Below, in pieces: positions 29,322-38,719 of a stretch of DNA of 64,000 nucleotides (positions within the stretch are counted from its first letter, which is position 1; each line of letters begins with the position of its first letter). A program made the position numbers and the translations under genes. The notes under the pieces were generated by a model, which made no database searches, had not been told where the DNA came from, and saw only the letters and a list, made by a program, of their open reading frames with translations. The DNA lies in the NCBI RefSeq assembly GCF_004005845.1, contig NZ_SADE01000002.1:682421-746420 (forward strand). The letters are read 5' to 3'. This DNA comes from Hwanghaeella grinnelliae (lineage in GTDB: Bacteria; Pseudomonadota; Alphaproteobacteria; UBA8366; Aestuariispiraceae).

Positions 29322-31583
29322 ATGGCAAGCGACCGCATTACAGATCAGGAGGCGTTGCAATTCCACGCTAGCGGAAGGCCGGGCAAAATCGAAATCACGC
29401 CGACCAAGCCGCTGACAACGCAGCGCGAACTGTCGCTGGCCTATTCCCCGGGCGTCGCAGTGCCTTGCCTGCGGATCGCCGAAGACCCCTCGGCGGCCTA
29501 TGACTACACGGCGCGCGGAAACATGGTCGCGGTGATAACGAACGGAACAGCGGTCCTCGGCCTGGGCAATATCGGTGCGCTTGCGTCCAAACCGGTGATG
29601 GAAGGCAAGGCGGTGCTGTTCAAGCGCTTCGCCGATGTCGATTCCATCGATCTGGAACTGGACACTGAAGACGTGGACGAATTCGTGAACTGCGTCCGCT
29701 TCCTGGGACCGAGCTTCGGCGGCATTAATCTGGAAGACATCAAGGCGCCGGAATGCTTCATCATCGAACAGCGCCTGCGCGAAGTGATGAACATTCCCGT
29801 CTTCCACGACGACCAGCATGGCACCGCCATCATTGCTGCGGCCGGCCTGATCAACGCCCTGCACCTGACCGGTCGGAACATCCGTGACACCAAACTGGTC
29901 GTGAACGGCGCAGGCGCCGCGGCGATCGCTTGCGTCGAGCTGGTGAAGGCGATGGGTATGGGCGCCGACAATGTCATCATGTGCGACAGCAAGGGCGTCA
30001 TCTATCAGGGCCGCGAAGAAGGCATGAACCAGTGGAAGTCGGCCCATGCGGCGGTGACCGACACCCGGTCGCTGCAGGAAGCCCTGGAGGGCGCCGACGT
30101 TTTCTTCGGCCTTTCGGTGAAAGGGGCGGTAACGCCCGCCATGGTCGGTGCGATGGCCGACAAGCCCATCATTTTCGCGATGGCCAATCCGGACCCTGAA
30201 ATCACGCCGGACGAGGTGAAGACGGTCCGCCAGGACGCCATCGTCGCGACAGGGCGGTCGGACTATCCGAACCAGGTCAACAATGTGCTGGGTTTCCCTT
30301 ATATATTCCGCGGCGCGCTCGACGTGCGCGCATCCACCATCAATGACGCGATGAAGATCGCCGCGGCGGAAGCCATCGCCGAACTGGCGCGCGAAGACGT
30401 GCCTGACGAAGTGGCGGCGGCTTACGGTGGGCGGCGCCTGCGCTATGGATCGGAATACATCATTCCCGTCCCCTTCGATCCACGCCTGATCGTCTCCGTG
30501 CCGGAAAAGGTCGCCCGCGCGGCGATGGATTCCGGCGTCGCGACCCGGCCGATCATTGATATCGAAACCTATCGGTCGGAATTGAAATCGCGGCTCGACC
30601 CGACAGCATCGATGCTGAACCTTATTTTCGACAAGGTCCGGTCCAATCCACGCCGTGTGATATTCGCCGAGGGGGAAGAGGAGCGCGCCATCCGCGCCGC
30701 GATTGCCTTCCGCAGCGAAGGATACGGCACGCCCGTCCTGATCGGCCGGGAAAACCGGATCGAGGATATGGTCGCCCAAATGGGCCTTGGTTCATTGGGC
30801 GGCATCGAAATCCAAAACGCCCGTGTCTCGCTTGAGAACAAGCGTTACACGGATTTCGTCTATAACCGGCTGCAGCGGAAAGGGTTTCTGTTCCGAGATT
30901 GCCAACGGATGGTGAACCAGGACCGCAACATCTTCGCCGCCTGCATGGTCGCGATGGGCGATGCGGACGCCATGGTCACCGGCCTGACGCGCAGTTTCTC
31001 GGTCTGTTACGAGGCGATTACCCAGATTATCGATCCGGTGCCGGGCGAACGCGTCATGGGATTGATGGTGGCGATCGTGCGGGGCAGAACGTATTTCATC
31101 GCGGATACGAATATCCACACGGTGCCGACGCCCGAGGAATTGGCCGATATCGCGGCGGAGGCGGCGGAGTATGCCCGCAAGATGGGGCATGAGCCGCGCG
31201 TTGCCTTCCTGTCTCATTCCACATTCGGGAATCCGATGCTCGAGAACGATGATCGCCTTCGCGAGGCGGTAAGCCTTCTGGATAAGCGCGAAGTCGATTT
31301 CGAATATGATGGCGAAATGTCGGCGACCGCGGCGCTCAACGCCGAACAGATGCGGGAACTGTATCCGTTCTGCCGCCTGTCCGGGGCCGCCAACGTGCTT
31401 GTCATGCCGGCGTTGCATTCCGCCCATATCAGCACCCGAATGCTGAAGGAAGTCGGTGGCGGCACGATCCTGGGGCCGATGCTGCGTGGCCTGACGAAAT
31501 CGGCGCAAATCGTGCCCCTGGGCGCCAGCGTTAACGATTGCGTCAGCATCGCCGCGCTCGCGGGGTACGATTCAATCCGGTAA
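29322..31583 (+). CDS. maeB: NADP-dependent malic enzyme with phosphotransacetylase-like domain
   Basis: MaeB-type enzyme that decarboxylates malate to pyruvate with NADP+. The N-terminal malic domain (about 1-430) shows SLAYSPGVAVPCL, the catalytic/metal region VFHDDQHGTAI and the NADP-binding NGAGAAAIACVE; the C-terminal phosphotransacetylase-like domain (about 435-753) is regulatory rather than catalytic in characterised members. The frame is open 39 codons upstream, but ATG at 29322 (MASDRITDQEAL) fits the family and has GGAGAGG nearby. It is transcribed away from mutS and followed by phoR after 120 bases; no functional link to the Pho genes is implied. Confidence 0.95.
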   Translation: MASDRITDQEALQFHASGRPGKIEITPTKPLTTQRELSLAYSPGVAVPCLRIAEDPSAAYDYTARGNMVAVITNGTAVLGLGNIGALASKPVMEGKAVLFKRFADVDSIDLELDTEDVDEFVNCVRFLGPSFGGINLEDIKAPECFIIEQRLREVMNIPVFHDDQHGTAIIAAAGLINALHLTGRNIRDTKLVVNGAGAAAIACVELVKAMGMGADNVIMCDSKGVIYQGREEGMNQWKSAHAAVTDTRSLQEALEGADVFFGLSVKGAVTPAMVGAMADKPIIFAMANPDPEITPDEVKTVRQDAIVATGRSDYPNQVNNVLGFPYIFRGALDVRASTINDAMKIAAAEAIAELAREDVPDEVAAAYGGRRLRYGSEYIIPVPFDPRLIVSVPEKVARAAMDSGVATRPIIDIETYRSELKSRLDPTASMLNLIFDKVRSNPRRVIFAEGEEERAIRAAIAFRSEGYGTPVLIGRENRIEDMVAQMGLGSLGGIEIQNARVSLENKRYTDFVYNRLQRKGFLFRDCQRMVNQDRNIFAACMVAMGDADAMVTGLTRSFSVCYEAITQIIDPVPGERVMGLMVAIVRGRTYFIADTNIHTVPTPEELADIAAEAAEYARKMGHEPRVAFLSHSTFGNPMLENDDRLREAVSLLDKREVDFEYDGEMSATAALNAEQMRELYPFCRLSGAANVLVMPALHSAHISTRMLKEVGGGTILGPMLRGLTKSAQIVPLGASVNDCVSIAALAGYDSIR

Positions 31584-31703
31584 GGGGACGTCTTTCCAAA
31601 ATCCGTAACCTTCGGCCTATATGTCTGATAGGTCGGACCAAGGCCCCGATATGTCTGTCTATAAGGGTCTGACTTTTATTGGCCCATGTGAAGTGGAACG
31701 GAT

Positions 31704-32918
31704 GTGAACGAAACCTTCCTGACAGGATTGGCGATCGGTATCGGCGCGACGGCGCTTGTCGCCTGGATCGCGATGCGCAAGCGCGACGCCAAGGCACGCC
31801 GACGCCTGGGCGAGGTCCGGGATTCGTTGGACTCTGCCCAGATGTCGCTGAAGCAAGCGGCCCTGGAACACACGGCCGCCGAAGCCCTGGTCGAAAGCCT
31901 GCCGGCGCCCTTGTATCTGGTCGATGGGAACCTGCGCGTTCTGCGCGGCAATGCGGCGGGAACCGCCCTGATCGGCAAAGACATCAACGGACGCGAACTG
32001 TCGGATGGGTTCCGTCAGCCCGACCTTCTCGCGACCGTTGAGCAGGCCATCGAGTTGGGCAAAAGCAGAAGCATGCGGCTGGAACTGCCCGTCCCGGTCG
32101 AACGCGCCTATCTGGTTCAGATTGAACCGGTCAATCAGGTTGCCGCCGCGGAATTCGAGGAGTCGGAAACCCGGGGCTCACCGGCCGCGCTGATCATGAT
32201 GTTGGACATTACGCCCGTGTTGCGGACCGAGCAGTTGCGCGCCGATTTCGTCGCCAATGTCAGTCATGAACTTCGCACCCCGTTAACAAGCCTGATCGGC
32301 TTCATCGAAACCCTGCGCGGCCCGGCCCGGGACGATCCAGAGGCCCAGGAACGGTTCCTCGGCATCATGCAGGAACAGGCTGATCGCATGTATCGGCTGA
32401 TCTCAGACCTGTTATCCCTGTCCCGGATCGAGATGGAAGAACATAGCGTTCCGCGCGGCAAGGTGGATCTGCCGCTGGTTGCCCGGAAGGTCAGCGACGG
32501 TCTTGCCTTCAAACTACGTGACCGCCGCATGCAGGTGGAGATCGACGCGCCGGCGAACCTGCCCCCGGTTGCCGGCGACGAAGACCAGTTGACCCAGGTT
32601 CTGCAGAACCTGATCGACAACGCGATCAAATACGGCGAACCCGATACGAATGTGGAGGTCCGCGCCGTGACCAACGGGAATGCGGTTGAAATGAGCGTCC
32701 GCGACCACGGCCAGGGCATTCCGCGCGAACACCTGCCGCGCTTGACCGAACGTTTCTATCGGGTGGACGCGGCCCGGTCGCGTGAGATGGGCGGAACGGG
32801 CCTCGGTCTGGCGATCGTGAAGCATATCGTGAACCGGCACAGGGGTAAGATGACGATCACATCCAAACCGTCGGATGGGAGCACCTTTACGGTATCCTTG
32901 CCTGTTTGGAGAAAATGA
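31704..32918 (+). CDS. phoR: Phosphate regulon sensor histidine kinase PhoR
   Basis: Membrane sensor kinase that phosphorylates PhoB when phosphate is scarce. The 404-residue protein starts at GTG 31704 and has one N-terminal membrane segment (about 4-23), a PAS domain (about 60-170), HisKA with the phospho-accepting His188 in ANVSHELRTPLT, and a HATPase domain with NLIDNAIKYG, DHGQGIP and GTGLGLAIVKHI. It opens the phoR-pstSCAB-phoU-phoB locus, where its cognate regulator is the last gene; this placement supports the name. PhoU-PstB probably relays the phosphate signal to it. Confidence 0.93.
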   Translation: MNETFLTGLAIGIGATALVAWIAMRKRDAKARRRLGEVRDSLDSAQMSLKQAALEHTAAEALVESLPAPLYLVDGNLRVLRGNAAGTALIGKDINGRELSDGFRQPDLLATVEQAIELGKSRSMRLELPVPVERAYLVQIEPVNQVAAAEFEESETRGSPAALIMMLDITPVLRTEQLRADFVANVSHELRTPLTSLIGFIETLRGPARDDPEAQERFLGIMQEQADRMYRLISDLLSLSRIEMEEHSVPRGKVDLPLVARKVSDGLAFKLRDRRMQVEIDAPANLPPVAGDEDQLTQVLQNLIDNAIKYGEPDTNVEVRAVTNGNAVEMSVRDHGQGIPREHLPRLTERFYRVDAARSREMGGTGLGLAIVKHIVNRHRGKMTITSKPSDGSTFTVSLPVWRK

Positions 32919-33207
32919 TCCTGAATTTACCCCTATCCTTTACATTTATTTCAAAAAACGACCTGATTTTCATAGACGAATATCTTTTTTATCGCGTCGC
33001 GCCGAATCCGGCCCCAATGCAATAAAACCGTAACAGAAAGTACATATGAAGGTCGCGCTGACGCTGTAAATGCGTGGGCTGAACGGCAGGTGATGTGACG
33101 ACAATTCGTGGCGCGCCTACGCGAACAAGAGAAGTTGGAGCCGCATTTCCAAACCTGACCGCTCATAACCAGGCGCAACATCCACACAAAACTCTGGGGT
33201 CCACTCC
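32919..33207. other. Promoter region upstream of pstS
   Basis: This 289-base region between phoR and pstS is AT-rich in its first half and should hold the main phosphate-starvation promoter. I looked for the 11-base-spaced CTGTCAT-type Pho box repeats and found only degenerate matches near 33030-33075, not good enough to annotate. Confidence 0.45.
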
Positions 33208-34245
33208 ATGAATCCTCTTCTTAAGACAGTCGCCATCACGGCGCTCGGCGTCGTCGCCCTTGCCGGCACCGCCCAAGCCCGCGACCAGATCCGCATCGTG
33301 GGTTCCTCCACGGTTTTCCCGTTCTCCACCGCGGTCGCCGAAAACTTCGGCAAGACCACCGACTTCAAGACGCCGGTCGTTGAATCCACCGGTTCCGGCG
33401 GCGGCCTGAAGCTGTTCTGCGGCGGCGTCGGTGTCGAGCATCCCGACATCACGAACGCGTCGCGCCGCATCAAGAAGTCCGAAGTCGAACTTTGCGGTAA
33501 GAACGGTGTCGCCGACATCGTCGAAATCAAGGTTGGTTATGACGGCATCGTCATCGGTAATGCCAAGTCCGCCGCGAACCTGAACATCACGAAGGAACAG
33601 ATCTTCCTGGCGCTGGCCAAGGAGATCCCCGATGGCAATGGCAACATGATCCCGAACCCGAACAAGAAATGGAGCGACATTGATCCGTCGCTGCCGAACG
33701 CGGCGATCGAAGTTCTGGGCCCGCCCCCGACATCCGGTACCCGTGACGCGTTCTCCGAGCTGGCCATGGAAGGCGGCGCGAAGAAGATTGAATCGCTGGC
33801 CGCTCTTCGTAAGAAAGACAAGAAGGCGTTTAAAAACATCGCCCACGCGATCCGTGAGGACGGCGCCTATATCGAAGCCGGCGAGAACGACAACCTGATC
33901 GTCCAGAAGCTGGAAGCCAACCCGAACGCCTTTGGCATCTTCGGCTTCTCCTTCCTCGATCAGAATTCCGACAAGATCAAAGGCGCGGTTGTCGAAGGGT
34001 CCGAACCCACTTTCGAAGCCATTGCCGACGGCAAGTATCCGGTTTCCCGCTCGCTGTTCTTCTACGTCAAGAAGGCTCATATCGGCGTCATTCCGGGTAT
34101 CGAGGAATACCTCGCCGAATTCACCAGCGAAAACGCCTGGGGCGATGAAGGATATCTGGCTGACAAGGGCCTGATTCCGATGCCGAAGGCTGAGCGTGAA
34201 CAGTACAAAGGCGCGGCGAAGGGTCTGACCCCGCTCGTCTTCTAA
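33208..34245 (+). CDS. pstS: Phosphate ABC transporter substrate-binding protein PstS
   Basis: Periplasmic phosphate-binding protein that feeds PstCAB. A Sec signal peptide (residues 1 to about 24, ending GTAQA) precedes RDQIRIVGSSTVFPFS, and the phosphate-site segments ESTGSGGGLKLFC and PPTSGTRDAFSELA are present. There is no lipobox Cys, so it should be soluble. The paired cysteines near 71 and 96 could form a disulfide. It is the first of the pst genes, with a hairpin between it and pstC. Confidence 0.96.
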   Translation: MNPLLKTVAITALGVVALAGTAQARDQIRIVGSSTVFPFSTAVAENFGKTTDFKTPVVESTGSGGGLKLFCGGVGVEHPDITNASRRIKKSEVELCGKNGVADIVEIKVGYDGIVIGNAKSAANLNITKEQIFLALAKEIPDGNGNMIPNPNKKWSDIDPSLPNAAIEVLGPPPTSGTRDAFSELAMEGGAKKIESLAALRKKDKKAFKNIAHAIREDGAYIEAGENDNLIVQKLEANPNAFGIFGFSFLDQNSDKIKGAVVEGSEPTFEAIADGKYPVSRSLFFYVKKAHIGVIPGIEEYLAEFTSENAWGDEGYLADKGLIPMPKAEREQYKGAAKGLTPLVF

Positions 34246-34262
34246 AAGTCTTGGTGGCGTGA

Positions 34263-34287
34263 GGGCCGGCGCAACACGCACCGGCCC
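34263..34287 (+). other. Intercistronic hairpin between pstS and pstC
   Basis: GGGCCGG (34263-34269) and CCGGCCC (34281-34287) form a seven-pair GC stem 18 bases after the pstS stop, without a T-run. Such structures commonly protect an upstream message from 3' decay or attenuate readthrough, which would raise PstS relative to the permease; this role is inferred. Confidence 0.6.
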
Positions 34288-34528
34288 GGCGCTTCCACCG
34301 CGTATCCGAGGGGGCCGCGTGCCGGCTTCCTTCCTCTGGGGGTAAGTTCCCAATCCAATCGGACGTGTGTAACTGAACGGCACAGTTGTCGCCGGTAATG
34401 TCACAGATGGGTTTGGGTCTTCGGCCAAGTATAGTAACCGACGATAGTGTCGGTCGAATTCTGGCGAAGCACTGCGCAGGGTCCAACGGTATCGGACCTT
34501 TTACGATTGCGCGGCGAGTGGGGCAATA

Positions 34529-35911
34529 ATGACCGTCTTAGCAGTAGTTCTGGCCGTCCTCGCGCTGGCCGTCGTCTGGTACAAAATGGGGCATGCCTAC
34601 GCGATGGGGCAGGCCGGCGGTCACGCCCGGAACCTGCATTCCCGACCGGGATATTACGGAACCTACACCGCCTTGTGGTGCGCACTTCCCGCCTTCTTGC
34701 TGTTGGTGGTCTGGCTGGTGGCGCAAAGCCCGATCATCACCGGCATGGTGATTTCGGGCTTGCCGGAAGCGCAGCAATCGCTGCCGGAAAACGAGCTTGG
34801 TCTACTGATGAACGATATCAGGAATCTGGCCACCAGCGACTTTGCGCGTGAAACTGCAGACCCCGACACGCTGGCTGCCGCGGACCGGTATTCGTCGCTC
34901 AAGACCACAAGTTTCATCATCATGACGGTGCTGACCTTGTCTGTCGGTATTGTCGGCGGGTTCATGGCGCGTGCCCGGGTGATGCCGGGATTGCGGGCCC
35001 GAAATTCGGTAGAAAGAATGATCATGGTGCTGCTGATTGCGGCCTCTATGATCGCCATTCTCACCACAGTGGGAATTGTGCTGTCGCTGCTTTTCGAAAG
35101 TTGGCGCTTCTTCCTGCAAGTCCCGTTTCATGAATTTCTCTTCGGCCTGAAATGGTCGCCGCAGACGGCTTTGCGCGCGGATCAGGTCGGATCATCCGGT
35201 GCCTTCGGTGCGGTGCCGGTCTTTGCCGGTACGCTGCTGATCACGGTCATCGCCATGTGCGTCGCGGTGCCGGTAGGGCTGATGTCGGCGATCTATATGG
35301 CGGAATACGCGACGCCCAGGTTCCGTTCGGTGGTCAAGCCGATCCTGGAAATTCTGGCCGGCATCCCCACAGTTGTTTACGGCTTCTTCGCCGCCCTGAC
35401 CGTCGCCCCCGTCATCCGGAGCCTGGGCGAATCGCTGGGCTTGGAAGTCGCATCGGAAAGTGCCTTGGCTGCGGGCCTGGTGATGGGTGTGATGATCATC
35501 CCCTTTGTTTCCAGCCTGTCGGACGATGTCATCACGGCCGTTCCCCGCTCTCTCCGCGAAGGGTCGTATGGCATGGGGGCGACGAAGTCGGAAACGATCC
35601 GGCTGGTCGTTCTGCCGGCCGCCCTGCCGGGGATCGTCGGGTCCATCCTGCTGGCTGTCAGCCGGGCCATTGGCGAAACCATGATTGTTGTAATGGCCGC
35701 GGGCCTCGCCGCGAACCTTACGGGCAACCCGTTTGCCGCGGTGACGACCGTGACGGTTCAAATCGTGACACTGCTGGTCGGCGACCAGGAATTCGACAGT
35801 CCCAAGACGCTGGCGGCCTTCGCGCTGGGGCTTGTGCTGTTCTTCATTACCTTGTGCCTGAACATCGTCGCGCTGCATGTCGTGCGCAAATATCGCGAGC
35901 AATATGACTGA
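34529..35911 (+). CDS. pstC: Phosphate ABC transporter permease PstC
   Basis: Inner-membrane permease subunit partnering PstA. The 460-residue protein has several hydrophobic helices; the C-terminal part holds the binding-protein-dependent transport domain with the EAA-type loop LREGSYGMGATKSETIRLVVLP (cytoplasmic contact with PstB) near 350. The N-terminal ~170 residues add extra membrane segments and a periplasmic stretch, the longer form common in alphaproteobacteria. It begins 283 bases after pstS. Separation from pstS by the hairpin region suggests lower expression than pstS. Confidence 0.94.
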   Translation: MTVLAVVLAVLALAVVWYKMGHAYAMGQAGGHARNLHSRPGYYGTYTALWCALPAFLLLVVWLVAQSPIITGMVISGLPEAQQSLPENELGLLMNDIRNLATSDFARETADPDTLAAADRYSSLKTTSFIIMTVLTLSVGIVGGFMARARVMPGLRARNSVERMIMVLLIAASMIAILTTVGIVLSLLFESWRFFLQVPFHEFLFGLKWSPQTALRADQVGSSGAFGAVPVFAGTLLITVIAMCVAVPVGLMSAIYMAEYATPRFRSVVKPILEILAGIPTVVYGFFAALTVAPVIRSLGESLGLEVASESALAAGLVMGVMIIPFVSSLSDDVITAVPRSLREGSYGMGATKSETIRLVVLPAALPGIVGSILLAVSRAIGETMIVVMAAGLAANLTGNPFAAVTTVTVQIVTLLVGDQEFDSPKTLAAFALGLVLFFITLCLNIVALHVVRKYREQYD

Positions 35912-35986
35912 TCGAGACAATTCCAACCCACTGGGCCGACCCTTTGGAACGCAACACAGACGGATCCGGATCGAGAGAGCGAGACA

Positions 35987-37804
35987 ATGGCTGAATTGAC
36001 AGAACCGACGGCTGGAACCGTGTCCAAGGATGGCATTGCCGATGCCGTGCAACGGGGTTTGAAGAAGCGCTACAAAAGGGAAGCGCGATTCAAGTTCATG
36101 GGCCTCGCCGCCATCGGCTTCGCAATGCTTACCCTGGTGGTATTGTTCACAACGATCATCTCGTCAGGTATCGGCGCTTTCGTTCAGTCGAAGTTGACCC
36201 TCGACGTTACCTTTTCGGCGGAAGACATCGACGCCGGCGATATCGGGAATGGCAACTTCCGGAGTGTCGCATTCGATGCCTTGCGGAAGGAGTTTCCGAG
36301 CGTGCCGGGTGGCCGTCGCGGTCGTCCGTTGACCGAACTCTTGTCTTCGGGCGTGCCGTTCCACCTCAGGGAAATAGCGCTTGCCGATCCCAGCGTGGTG
36401 GGGACGACACGACAGGTTGAAGTCACGCTATCCGATGACGCGGACATTTTTCTGAAAGGCAAAATGACGGCGATTGAAGATGTGCCGGTAACCGGGACCG
36501 GCTCGGTCGTCGGGACGGAAGGGGAAATCAAAATCCTCTCCAGCGCGGATGATTTCACCCCCGTCCTGGCCGATGTGAAGAGGTCGCTTGGTAATCTGGC
36601 GAGTGCGCAGGAACGCGAAGTGAGCCGTGCGGAACGCCGACTGGGTCCGCTGGAAAGCGACCTGGCGGCCATGCAGGCCCGCTTGCAAAGCGCGACGGGC
36701 GATGCCGCAGCGGCAATCCAGGAACGTGTGGAAGGCCTGCAGAACGATATTGCCGCGGTCACTCAATTGCGGGATCAAGCCCAAGCGAAGGCGGAAGACT
36801 TGCGCAAGCGCGCCGCCAATCCGGGCGGGCCGGAACCGACCGACGATTCAATGCCAAGTTACCTCGTTGCGATCAATAATGGTCTGGTCAAAATCACCTC
36901 GGTCGACAATGCCCAGATCGTCGGCAAAACCATCGTGACCCTGGACCATGATGGCGACGTAAAAGGCGACGACTGGAAAATGATCAAGCTGGTCGTGCCG
37001 GAAGATTCGCGCCGTCTTACCGATAGTCAGATCGGTTGGCTTTGGACGTTGGAACAACGCGGTAAGACCGCGACGGTTTTCAATACGACGCTGTTCAGTT
37101 CGGGAGACAGCCGCGAGCCGGAACTGGCGGGCATTTGGGGTGCCGCTGTGGGGTCGTTCTGGACCTTGCTCGTTACGCTGTCTCTTTCCTTCCCGATCGG
37201 CGTGATGGCGGCGGTTTACCTTGAAGAATTCGCGCCCAAAAATCGCCTGACGGACATTATCGAAGTCAACATCAACAATCTGGCGGCGGTCCCTTCCATC
37301 GTTTTCGGTCTGTTGGGGTTGGCGTTGTTCCTGAACTTCTTCGGCCTGCCACGCTCGGCCCCGCTGGTTGGCGGCCTGGTGCTGACGCTGATGACCTTGC
37401 CCACGATCATTATCGCCAGCCGCGCGGCGTTGAAATCGGTGCCGCCGTCGATCCGCGAAGCCGCGCTGGGCATGGGGGCCAGCCGCTTGCAGGCGATGAC
37501 CCATCATGTGTTGCCGCTGGCGCTGCCGGGTATGCTGACCGGCACGATTATCGGCATGGCCCAGGCGCTGGGCGAGACCGCGCCGCTGCTGATGATCGGT
37601 ATGATCGCCTTCATCGTCGATATCCCGGGCGGCCCAACGGACCCGGCAACGGTACTGCCGGTTCAGATCTTCCTGTGGGCGGACGCCCCGGAACGCGCTT
37701 TCGTGGAACGGACATCGGCGGCGATCATGGTGCTGCTGGCCTTCCTGATCACGATGAACCTTTCCGCGGTATTGTTGCGGAAGAAATTCGAGACCCGGTG
37801 GTAA
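35987..37804 (+). CDS. pstA: Phosphate ABC transporter permease PstA with large periplasmic insertion
   Basis: Second permease subunit. After an N-terminal membrane segment (about 35-62) comes a long periplasmic domain (about 65-375, DUF3333-like) that includes an acidic/basic heptad-like stretch from about 200 to 270 (AERRLGPLESDLAAMQARL), probably a coiled coil. The transport domain occupies the C-terminal third, with the EAA loop IREAALGMGASRLQAMTHHV near 490. At 605 residues it is about twice the E. coli length (about 296), as in many alphaproteobacterial PstA proteins. It lies 75 bases after pstC. Confidence 0.94.
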   Translation: MAELTEPTAGTVSKDGIADAVQRGLKKRYKREARFKFMGLAAIGFAMLTLVVLFTTIISSGIGAFVQSKLTLDVTFSAEDIDAGDIGNGNFRSVAFDALRKEFPSVPGGRRGRPLTELLSSGVPFHLREIALADPSVVGTTRQVEVTLSDDADIFLKGKMTAIEDVPVTGTGSVVGTEGEIKILSSADDFTPVLADVKRSLGNLASAQEREVSRAERRLGPLESDLAAMQARLQSATGDAAAAIQERVEGLQNDIAAVTQLRDQAQAKAEDLRKRAANPGGPEPTDDSMPSYLVAINNGLVKITSVDNAQIVGKTIVTLDHDGDVKGDDWKMIKLVVPEDSRRLTDSQIGWLWTLEQRGKTATVFNTTLFSSGDSREPELAGIWGAAVGSFWTLLVTLSLSFPIGVMAAVYLEEFAPKNRLTDIIEVNINNLAAVPSIVFGLLGLALFLNFFGLPRSAPLVGGLVLTLMTLPTIIIASRAALKSVPPSIREAALGMGASRLQAMTHHVLPLALPGMLTGTIIGMAQALGETAPLLMIGMIAFIVDIPGGPTDPATVLPVQIFLWADAPERAFVERTSAAIMVLLAFLITMNLSAVLLRKKFETRW

Positions 37805-37878
37805 TCGCCTGAGTTGAGCGCCGGGACAGAGAGATTTTCAACAGGCCGAGAAGCCTGGCTTTTTGAGAGGATGGACCA

Positions 37879-38688
37879 ATGGCTGTAACCGAATCCGAAA
37901 CGCAGGCGGCTGCCGCGTCACCGGAGCCGAAACCGGCAAAAATGAGAGGCCGGGGTGTCTGTGTCTACTATGGCGATAAACAGGCGCTGTTCGATGTGGA
38001 TATCGACGTGGTCGAAAAACAGGTTACCTCGCTGATCGGGCCGTCGGGCTGCGGGAAGTCCACCTTCCTGCGCTGCTTGAACCGGATGAACGACGTCATC
38101 GACACCTGTAGTGTCACGGGGTCCATCACACTCGATACCGGTGATATCTACGACAAGTCGGTGGATGTCGTCCAACTGCGCGCCCGTGTCGGCATGGTGT
38201 TCCAGAAACCGAACCCGTTTCCAAAATCGATCTTCGAGAATGTGGCTTATGGCCCACGGATTCATGGCTTGGCAAAGGACAAGACCGATCTGGACAGGAT
38301 CGTCGAGAGCAGCCTGCGCCGCGCCAGCATCTGGGAAGAGGTGAAGGACCGCCTCGATCAGCCGGGCACCGGCCTGTCGGGCGGTCAGCAGCAGCGCCTG
38401 TGTATCGCCCGGGCGATCGCGGTGGAGCCGGAGGTGATTCTGATGGACGAGCCCTGCTCGGCCCTGGACCCGATCGCGACAGCCAAGATCGAGGAACTGA
38501 TTCACGAATTGCGGGAAAACTTCACCATCGCCATCGTGACACACTCGATGCAGCAGGCAGCCCGTGTAAGCCAAAAAACCGCGTTCTTCCATCTCGGGAA
38601 TCTGATCGAATATGGGGAGACGGAAGAGCTCTTCACGAACCCGAAACACGAGAAGACGCAGGGCTACATTACCGGCCGGTTCGGCTGA
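37879..38688 (+). CDS. pstB: Phosphate ABC transporter ATP-binding protein PstB
   Basis: Cytoplasmic ATPase of the Pst importer. Walker A is [13 protein letters not shown] (about 54-66), the ABC signature [14 protein letters not shown] (about 164-177) and Walker [14 protein letters not shown] (about 184-196), followed by the H-loop THSMQQ. The [14 protein letters not shown] stretch after Walker A is characteristic of PstB. Start ATG at 37879 is preceded by GAGAGGATGG. It lies between pstA and phoU. Confidence 0.97.
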   Translation: MAVTESETQAAAASPEPKPAKMRGRGVCVYYGDKQALFDVDIDVVEKQVTSLIGPSGCGKSTFLRCLNRMNDVIDTCSVTGSITLDTGDIYDKSVDVVQLRARVGMVFQKPNPFPKSIFENVAYGPRIHGLAKDKTDLDRIVESSLRRASIWEEVKDRLDQPGTGLSGGQQQRLCIARAIAVEPEVILMDEPCSALDPIATAKIEELIHELRENFTIAIVTHSMQQAARVSQKTAFFHLGNLIEYGETEELFTNPKHEKTQGYITGRFG

Positions 38689-38719
38689 CCCGGCCGAAAC
38701 GACCCTTTAGGAGACGGAC

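Noticed and set aside
29271-30779. A 502-codon open frame antisense to the malic enzyme gene
   Set aside because: Same cause as above; maeB is unambiguous and the antisense product has no motif.
33020-33080. Pho box upstream of pstS
   Set aside because: Half-site-like words (CTGTAAA, reverse CTGTTAC) occur but not with the 11-base spacing expected of PhoB sites.
33163-34428. A 421-codon open frame antisense to pstS
   Set aside because: pstS has a signal peptide and phosphate-site motifs; the antisense product is low in hydrophobic core and unlike any family I know.
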